From Argopecten irradians (Eukaryota; Mollusca; Bivalvia; Pectinida; Pectinidae), in contig NC_091134.1 of NCBI RefSeq assembly GCF_041381155.1, positions 30,075,540 through 30,139,539 of the forward strand: DNA of 64,000 nt, in the 5' to 3' direction. Shown here one piece after another: positions 56,322 through 64,000 of this stretch (positions are counted from its first letter, which is position 1; each line of letters opens with the position of its first letter). Below the pieces are notes generated by a model, which saw nothing but the letters and a program-made list of their open reading frames with translations, did not search any database and had not been told where the DNA came from. Position numbers and translations under genes: made by a program.

Positions 56322-56880
56322 TTTATAGAAATTGATCAATATGCATCAATTTCTCTATTACAAGAATTCAACCCAAATATCTTGTAATAGATATACAAGA
56401 GAACCCTAGTCTCTTGTATTAACACATGTAATTATCTACAATTATTTATGGAAATTGATCAATGCATCAATTTCCCTACTACAAGATTCACAATTCCAAA
56501 TATCTTGTAATAGAAATACTCAAGGCTTTTAAACCACTGTGTTTGTAATAAATACAACTATTTATAGAAATTGATCAAGTAACAATCAATTTCCCTATTA
56601 CAAGATTAACAATATCTTGTAATAGAAATACAAGAGTACACTAGACTCTTGTATTATCCTATACAAATATTATAGAATTTAGGAATAGTTTATAGAAATT
56701 GATCAAGTAATAATCAATTTCACTATTACAAGATTAACTATATCTTGCAATAGAAATACAAGAGTACACTAGACTCTTGTATTATCCTAAGTACAAACTA
56801 TCTATGGGAATTGATCAAGTCATCAATTCCTCTATTACAAGATTAGGCTCTAAATATCTTGTAATAATTCCCTATTGAAC
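56322..56880. repeat. tandem array of five units, each with up to three hairpins
   Basis: Unit starts are at about 56328, 56451, 56567, 56694 and 56806 (112-127 bp apart). In order each unit has stem 1 gaaattgat/atcaatttc, stem 2 attacaagat/atcttgtaat and, in three clear units, stem 3 tacaagag/ctcttgta. In the last unit stem 1 is ggaattgat/atcaattcc, a paired change on both arms. No coding capacity. Confidence 0.85.
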
Positions 56881-56899
56881 AATAGACGATTTCTATTAT

Positions 56900-57839
56900 A
56901 AGTTATGCCAACTTTCCTATAATCTATATAAGGGAGATAACTCCTGTAGGCCTATCTACTAATGTGTCATGATGAGAACCAAAATGGCGCAAGAATACGT
57001 ATCCGATGCCGGGAGGAGACGTTAAAAATCACAGTAATCGCTCCGCCTTATATACCCCTCGGGCGTCAACATTTCCTTATATGGAAAAAGTGGAGGCAAT
57101 GTGGAGGCAAAGTGGAGGCCCTCCAGACTGTTTACAACAATAGCAGTCGTACATTGCCGACGTCACAATATAGTGCCAAAAATGAAAGCACAAAGAAAAT
57201 GTTATACATAGCGTAAACCAACTGTTTATTGACTGAAAAATGTTCTGTGAATACACAAAATATAGTTACAAATATCTGATTCCGTTTCCGAGCCGTATTT
57301 AAATATGTACACAAAAACCAGCCGGAACGTCAGCGTCAACAGTTTCACCGTGAAAGCAGTACAACTGCTTGGACCGAATATGTCTTGAAATCGACCGTTG
57401 TACGCCACAAGTACGTATTAAACACATACATTTTGATGAATAGTATTGTTATTGTCTTAACGATCACTGAATTAAATCATAAGATTGATCATGGAGCTTA
57501 CATGAACAAAATACCTAATTCAAATTCTGACCGCCTGCTTAGTCACGATCCAATATGGCGGTTATCGTAGCCAGTGACACACTACTTGCCAACAAACTAT
57601 TTCGCATACAATCTATTATCACATACATTTACCATCTGATAGCATAGTCAGTTAGATAAAAACATTGCCATTTGCCATGTACTGCTAATAATATACAATT
57701 CAACCGTTATTACACGTTTATTCCATGTAAACACACCAGGGGTACAATTCAGTAACATAAACACACAACAGCTGATCGTGAGTCAGCTGATCTCAAATGA
57801 ACATTCGTTACAATACAATCTAAAAATCACTTCGCCATG
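56900..57839. other. no gene recognised
   Basis: Contains 'aagggagataactcc' (56929-56943), a word also in the LTRs at 19427 and 25124, and a short 'gtggaggcaa' repeat near 57090. Open frames of about 60-85 residues here show no domain or splice context. Confidence 0.3.
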
Positions 57840-59340
57840 CGTACGCCTCCAAAGTCTGACTCGCACTACAGTGCCATGAAGAGATTCTGGTCATATATCA
57901 AACACGAGAGAACTGATTTTGATGGTATAGTTTCCTTAAACATAATGGGAAACTCATACATGACACATTCCTATAAGCCCAGGCTTTAAATAGCCAATTC
58001 CAGTCAGTATTTTCCAACTCCGAGAAACTCAGCCCAGCAGAGTTTGAAAAAAAAGATGTAAAATTTCCTCTTAATCTCAGTATCCTGTTAGGCCCGATTT
58101 AACTGTAACAGAAGAAGGCATATTCAAACCCCATAAAAAAACCTCAACTCTACTAAAGCAGCTGGCTTAAAGAATTGGTAGAAGATATAGCACCTATCCT
58201 AACCATTATCTACCAGCAGTCTCTTGTCCAAGGCAAAGTAATATCTGACTGGAAAACAGACCATGTCACGCCCGTATATAAGAAAGGTCCCAAGTATACA
58301 CCTGAAAATTAACGCCCTATTTCATTAACATGTATATGTAGCAAAGATCATGGAGCATATCATTGTCAGTCAGATCATGACATGTGCAGATACAAATAAC
58401 ATCTTTATTCTCTCCAGCATGGCATCCGCATACTAAGATCATGCGAAAGCTAGCTGATTGAGTTCAATGGTGACATCTCGAACAACATGGATGAGGGCAC
58501 TTAGGCAGACATTCTCATTATGGACTTCTCCAAGGCATTTGATAAAGTTATTCATTCCCTCCTTATTGACAAGTTGCGGCGCTATGGTATTAATGACTCT
58601 GTCACGACCTGGATTGAAGACTTTTTATCAGAAAGAACACGGGCTGTTCTTGTGGAAGGGAAGAAGTCCGCCTATATGAATGTATTGTCTTTGGTCCGCC
58701 AGGGCTCGGTCATCGGCTCCACCATGTTCTTATTCTACAAGAATGACATACCAATAGGCTTAGATGCCACAGTTCGGGTTTGCAGATGATACTATCGCCT
58801 TTCTGGCAGTAACATCTCATAGTGACACTGTTAAGCTACAGAAAGATTTTGATTGTTTAGCTGAGTGGGAATCAGACTGGAAAATGTCCTTTCATTCCAA
58901 TAGGTGTAATAAAAATAAATCTTCCATTAAGTACATCTATTAAGTACATGGTCAGCCACTCCAACATGTAGATTAGGCTAAAAATTTGGGCCTGAATATT
59001 CAAGCAAATAAAAAATGAGACACTCACATTCGAGAAATTTGTAATAAAGCCAATTCCACTCTCGGCTTCCTTTAGAAGAAATTTCAAAACAGGCTCAATA
59101 TCCTAAAAGAAAATGCCTACAAGGCACTAGCATGATGCCTGTAGTGCCTGGAATCCCTACAGAAGGACTGACATATACATCGGATAGAGATCAGCCCGGT
59201 TTTTCACAAACAGACACATGGAACATGTCCAGTGTCTGCTCAATGCTGATCAGTCTGGGTCACAGGGATCTGAGAATTAGTTCCAGATTATATAATCATG
59301 GACCTACCAAAGTGCCCTAAGACCATTTTTAGACTTTTGA
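57840..59340 (+). mobile_element. LINE C, reverse-transcriptase region, degraded
   Basis: Plus strand: a FWSYIKHERTDFDGI linker, then VTPVYKKGPKYTPEN, MDFSKAFDKVIHSLLIDKLR, WIEDFLSERTRAVLVEGKK, VRQGSVIGSTMFLF and a FADDT palm box with CLAEWESDWKMSFH after it. These are the ordered RT blocks of Jockey/CR1-like LINEs, spread over several frames with stops. It is a dead copy. 5' and 3' limits are approximate. Confidence 0.88.
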
Positions 59341-61906
59341 GATTTCTAGATAAAAAAAACCCGATAAAATCATACTCTACATGATATGGTACTATGTACG
59401 AGAAGGGTGGAAACTCATGATCACAGACTCAAAATTTCTAACCCGCCTACCTTTAGCGGTTATAAAACACATTTCTAGTACATCGTCATAAAAACGGTTA
59501 CTACCGTGGGATAGAGCGATAATTTTCCTTTCAAAATCATCCTAAACATCCATACAAAGTGCCATCATTAAGACGATATAAGCCCCATTATGACAAACAT
59601 CTAAAATCATTGAAAATCATCTAATTAAAATTCATACTGTCTGTGTGCCCGATATAATATGCATGAGCGAGGTTTCGGCTGCGATCTCAATTGTCCGGCT
59701 ATAAAAAGTCCACATATGTATATGTTTGAATAGTAACGGCGAAATCCATATATAGATGTTGCATATTTTTTTAACCTGTTAATACTTTTAAATTCGTTTA
59801 TACTCAATCCTTGGTATTTAGCACACCACCATATGACATAATCATCATCCTGTTGAAGGTGGTCATTACAAAGTAGAAGCAGAAGCGTTGTTATTTTTAA
59901 GTCATTTACGCCAAGTTTAGAAGATACATTTCTGATGCCTAGGTCATCTAGTTTATTTTGTTTCCAGTTTCCTGTCTTATTCAGTAAAACAAAACAAACA
60001 AAAATGAATAAAATGTTGTAAGTAATCTTTCTTTTCCCGTCACCCAATCTTTGACTCTGTATAATCTACTTTTACTTCTTTACTATCGTCTATATAGCTA
60101 GTGCATACACACTGTACGTATTTTAGTGACGAACGGCTAAGCGGTGGACTTTGTTAAGGCGGGAGTCGGGAGGGGGTGGAGGGGGAGCAATAAATGCGTA
60201 GTGTTACCAATTTTCAGACAAAGGGGAACTTTCACGAGGTACTGTAGCGGAGTTTTACTATACAAAAAATGGAAATATTCATTACTTAGTGTTTTTCCAA
60301 GATGGTGCTGGCGTCAGGTAGAAAGTGGTTTACATACAATTTTACATTTTGGTAATTTTGGCGATGAGTTGCATATACCAAAATGAGAAAAGTATTTCAT
60401 TGTATTTTTCAAAGTGACAATAGGCTAAAAGGCTTTCGTAGTTTTTCATGTAAAGTTTCAGAAAATGTTTAAAAGTGACCAATATGAATAACAATTTAGG
60501 CAAAAAAAGTTAAAAAAAAAGTCTAATAATATAGACAGGTTTAGCGGACTACTTCAACACTTGACATTTTTATAACAGTGAACGAAGCATGATTCATAGA
60601 AAAATGAACTTTGGCTATAGCTAAAAATACAGTCACACAGTCGATTTTTAAAAGAGAAAAAAAAATGAAGTAAACAAGTAAAATTTCACCTTTCTATAAG
60701 AAGCGCACTTTTTCGAAATGGTCGCCAAATTAATAAAAATTTACAGAAATAAATATACTACAATGAATAAGAATATATTTTTGCCGCATGAAATACAGGG
60801 ATCGGAATGCATGCTGAGAGTGATTTAACCAGTAGGTGCTAATCCGGATCCCAGTTCCGAACTCAATTTTATCTTGTCTTCAAAACTTCCGGATTTTAAC
60901 AACATGTGTGACCACATTAGAAGAGTTGTTCCGTGGAAAAACAGGTAGGTTTATAAGTGCCGAAGGTAACTTGCACAATACAAATAGGACCTACCTTCAA
61001 ATTGAACCTGTTACGAATGCCAATAGTTTAATCACATTACCTATGAATGCTTATTATTATGTAATGAATTGTCGTGTATGTGCACGTGGCTACTGGAAGG
61101 GCCACAATCTATACAAATTCTACTTTCACTTTCAGATACATCCTTTAATTGTTTTTCTTGTTTGTCTAAATAACTTACTGTCATTGGGTCGGGAAACTAT
61201 AAAGAAACGTGTCCCCTTTTATTTCGGCAGTCTGTAGAAGCTTTCCTACCTGAGCAGACTCATTCTCCTTTCTCTCTTTCTCTCTGTTCTTGTCTCTATG
61301 TGTAGAGTAATGTGTGTTGTCGAGAGCACTATGTATTAGCTGACCTACGAGTGGTGTATTGTGCACGTGCAACGTTGTAGTTAGCCATACGCGGAATGAG
61401 TGGGGCTTTTGTCATGCATATATATTATGCATCTTTATTCATGTTTGTAATTGTCTGTATATAATAAATAATATTGGTGATGGTGATGAAAGAATGAGAC
61501 GAATGATGTATAATACATATTTCAAAATGATTGTGATACGTTGTAAATGTTTCTAAAAATCAAAAAGATACAAAAAAAAAAAAAAAAAAAATTCGAATGT
61601 TTTTCAGTTGTTCATTGTAATTGCTTCACAGAACCCCTAACAAAACCTGGGTATCGGAGGCGTAGGTTCAGTCCTCGTACATTTTTACTTGGCGATATAT
61701 TTCATGTACATATTATTTAAACTTTTTTCTTTGAATTTTCCTGATCCCATCTATAGATGTATTTCAACCTTATTTGGTAAACTTAAACAGAATTGTTTTC
61801 ACTTTCAGCTTTTTTTCTTAGAAAAATATGAGGTGTCCAAGTACTTTTGTCCAGGTACACCCATAACATGAGCTAGAGTCGACTGGTCCAGTCACACATA
61901 CCAAGT
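59341..61906. other. no confident gene
   Basis: Open frames at 60047-59625 (minus, 140 residues) and 60836-61237 (plus, 133 residues) have no recognised domain, odd composition and no splice or start context; I treat them as chance. A run of about 20 adenines near 61573 could mark an old retroposed 3' end. Confidence 0.35.
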
Positions 61907-62077
61907 ATTTATAAGTAAGAAGGATTTGTCACTACCTCTTTACACTACTTAACACCACGCAAGATGCCTATGAAATGGGAAAAAAATCATTTTTCTCGAC
62001 AAAAAATTGCCTTATCGAGTCAAATCGTGATGTATTCGTCCAAAACCAAGAGTGACAAATCCTTCTCACTTATAAAT
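61907..62077. mobile_element. short TIR element, family of 2086-7182
   Basis: 171 bp with inverted ends of about 27 nt: 'atttataagtaagaaggatt' at the left and 'aatccttctcacttataaat' at the right. The interior keeps only pieces of the longer copies ('caagatgcc', 'gtattcgtccaaaacc'), so it is an internal-deletion derivative. Confidence 0.8.
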
Positions 62078-62525
62078 CCTGGCACATACATTACAAATGT
62101 AATAACGAGAATAAGTGACAACAAAAGACAGCACATTGAATATGCAGAAAAGTTACTGTCAACACAGGATATGTTGTTCAGTGCATCAAAATAAATGTTT
62201 CTACCTAGTATTACTAACATCAAAAAATGGCATTTTGTATCAAACATTTTTTGTTGTACTATACTTCTAACATTGTATGAGTACCAGTCACTGTGTGTAC
62301 AACAATATATATGCGGTGACTTATATAAATTACTCAACAATGACAATGAGACACTTTTGAAACATTACATTATGTTAACAGGCAGCAAAATAACATTTGT
62401 TAATTATAAACAATGTGCTGACCAGTCAACTCTCATGTTATAGTAAAGATAGAAAGATAGTCAAGATATACTTCTACTGGAGACAATATTCCTCCTCCTT
62501 TCTCAGCATGCGCTTGGGACCGACT

Positions 62526-63856
62526 ATGGCAGAGTTATGGCCATGGGAGTAGTGTCTTGTTATGTTAGACCTCTAACATTGTTGCAGCACTTTAACATGA
62601 TTGTTGATGTTTATTGTAGGAACGAGTTTGAGTGTGTGTACAATGAAATATTTGGAGACGATGTGCAGCTACAGACACATGCTGTGGGGAGAATTGACGT
62701 CTGGAGAAGCAGGTGATCATAAATTATATTGGACTTCCTTTAAAAAGTAGACAAATGGTGTCTTTTGTTAATTTAATGTTCATTTGTTCTGCTTGTCAAA
62801 TACCGTTAAAAAACTTTGCCAGATAGACATTGGTAAGTTTCATACAAGTAGTAATCTACGTAATAGATTAATAGATTGACGTTTTTAATATTTAAAACAA
62901 ATCTCACCATCATCAGATGGTGGGCTATTCAAATAGCCCTCGTCCGTGGTCCTTCCGTCCTTTAACAATTCTTGTTACTGCTATTTCTCAGAAAGTACTG
63001 AATGGAGAACAGATTTGTATCAAATGTCACATGCAGGTTCCCCTAAGGCCCTAGTTGTACATATTGCATTTTGGGACTGATCGGTCAACAAGATGGCCGA
63101 CAAGCCACCATCTTGGATTTTGACAATTGAAGTTTGTTACTGTTATTTCTCAGAAAGTACTGAAGGGGTTTGTCTCAAATTTCATGTGCAGATTCTTCTT
63201 GGGGTCTAGTTGTGCATATTGGATTTTGGGACTGACCAACCAACAATATGGCCATCAGGTCGCCACCTTGGATTTTGATATTTGAAGTTTGTTACTGCTA
63301 TTTCTCAGAAAGTACTGAAGGGATATGTCTCAAATTTCATGTGCATGTTACCCTAGGGGTCTTGTTGTGCATATTCCATTTTGGGACTGATCGGTCAACA
63401 AGATGGCTGACAGGCCACCATCTAATAGTAAAGTACTAAAAGGATCTTTCTGAAATTTCATATGTAGCATGTAGTAAAAGTTTGAAAAGCAGAGAAAAGA
63501 TCCCTCTTTCTGTTGTCAGTTGTAGATCATTCTTTGTTGTCAGTTGTAGATCATTCTTTGGTGGGCGCCAAGATCCCTCTGGGATCTATTGTTTTTAATA
63601 TCTATAGCTTGAAAATCCAAAGTCAGAAAGTCACATTGATGCCATATGCAAACATACAATATTCTAAAAAGGCCAATGAAAATTAATATATATGATTTTT
63701 TCATCTTTTTAGGGCTTTGCACAAAATTCCAGTCGCAATTGACAGCACAGCAGCCATTGTTCATGCGAAGCTTTTTCACCAGATGGCAGTTAAGGCAAAA
63801 CAAGGTCGACAACAAGATAATGAAATACGCTCTTCATATAGTCTGGCACTTATCAG
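62526..63856 (+). CDS. LAS1L: LAS1L, ribosome biogenesis protein, first three coding exons (partial)
   Basis: Exons are 62526-62548 (ATG, MAELWPWE), 62620-62712 and 63713-63856; donors GTAGTG, GTGATC and GTAATC, acceptors TTGTAG and TTTTTAG. Phases fit. The product reads ...NEFECVYNEIFGDDVQLQTH, AVGRIDVWRSR, KIPVAIDSTAAIVHAKLF and SSYSLALIR, the conserved N-terminus of LAS1 (human: VAWLSRAEWDQV... ITVWRSR... LPLAVASTADLI... LYGMALVRF). LAS1L, with the NOL9 kinase, cuts ITS2 during 28S rRNA maturation in the nucleolus. The HEPN nuclease domain continues off the right edge. The first exon is short and its start less sure than the rest. Intron 2 contains the repeat block 62903-63480; the exon 3 donor is tandemly duplicated downstream. 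Confidence 0.88.
62903..63480 (+). repeat. tandem block of an approximately 150-bp unit ('cagaaagtactgaaggg' family), copy 2
   Basis: Head 'catcatcagatggtgggcta' with 'cgtccgtggtccttccgtcc', then three units each with 'tatttctcagaaagtactga', 'caaatttcatgtgca', 'gttgtgcatatt' and 'gatcggtcaacaagatggc'. Mirror of 18585-19135. It lies in LAS1L intron 2. Confidence 0.82.
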
Positions 63857-64000
63857 GTAATCACAGAAAACAGGACAAGAAATACACTCTTCATATTGTC
63901 TGGCACTTATCAGGTAATCACAGAAAACAGGACAAAAAATACGCTCTTCATATAGTCTGGCACTTATCAGGTAATCACAGAAAACAGGACAAGAAATACG
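63822..64000 (+). repeat. 57-bp tandem repeat duplicating the LAS1L exon 3 end and splice donor
   Basis: Units start at 63822, 63879, 63936 and 63993 and run off the window. Each full unit has the last 35 coding bases of exon 3, then the donor GTAATC and about 20 intron bases. Confidence 0.95.

Noticed and set aside
59625-60047. 140-residue minus-strand open frame as a gene
   Set aside because: No recognisable domain, no convincing start or splice context, and it lies in repeat-rich DNA next to a dead LINE.
60836-61237. 133-residue plus-strand open frame as a gene
   Set aside because: No domain, low-complexity C-terminal part, no supporting context.

Overview
The window looks like AT-rich, intron-rich genomic DNA of a lophotrochozoan, most probably a bivalve mollusc. 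The grounds are animal genes with canonical GT-AG introns, a very high load of short inverted-repeat elements, minisatellites and LINE debris, and dispersed repeat types that I associate with bivalves. No chromosome, species or expression data were available; every call was made by reading the sequence.

Host genes. (1) Minus strand, 443-1634: two exons of a MATCAP/KIAA0895-type (DUF1704) tubulin tyrosine carboxypeptidase with an HEIGTH zinc motif, running off the left edge. (2) Minus strand, 14687-27049: a complete four-exon gene for a four-membrane-span protein of 393 residues with a Tyr/Pro/Gln/Gly-rich tail and a PPSY motif. (3) Plus strand, 47020-54141: an eight-exon gene for a secreted 538-residue protein. 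It starts with a copper-acquisition-factor BIM1-like (X325, LPMO-related) domain and continues into a region that reads like beta-propeller blades. (4) Plus strand, 62526-63856 and onward: the first three coding exons of LAS1L, an rRNA-processing (ITS2) factor. Exon joins were checked for reading phase and all fit.

Mobile DNA. 2086-7182 is a small inverted-repeat element split by a 4.7-kb hAT-type transposon (2238-6952) with an 8-bp target duplication CTTAACTG. 19427-25831 is a nearly whole LTR retrotransposon lying antisense in intron 2 of the four-span gene. Its pol order is integrase before reverse transcriptase (Gmr1-like), it has a tRNA-Pro-type primer site, and its two 708-bp LTRs look identical. 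31911-45680 is a 13.8-kb Polinton/Maverick with a 6-bp target duplication CACAGT, long terminal inverted repeats built on an 87-bp tandem unit, a full capsid, packaging, protease, integrase and polymerase set, and two unusual cargo genes: a RING protein at one end and a BIR protein at the other. The Polinton sits in a LINE, which sits in a TTAA-target MITE, which sits in an older LINE. LINE fragments also occur at 2599-3130, 55620-55990 and 57840-59340. At least four MITE families recur.

Repeats. There is a 28-bp minisatellite (16727-17926), a 23-bp minisatellite whose unit carries a splice donor (52923-53140), a 57-bp tandem repeat duplicating the LAS1L exon 3 donor (63822 to the window end), and a tandem array of three-hairpin units (56322-56880) with one apparent compensatory stem change.

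The host genes look functionally unrelated to each other. The clearest joint system is the Polinton, whose BIR and RING products together resemble the two halves of an inhibitor-of-apoptosis protein.
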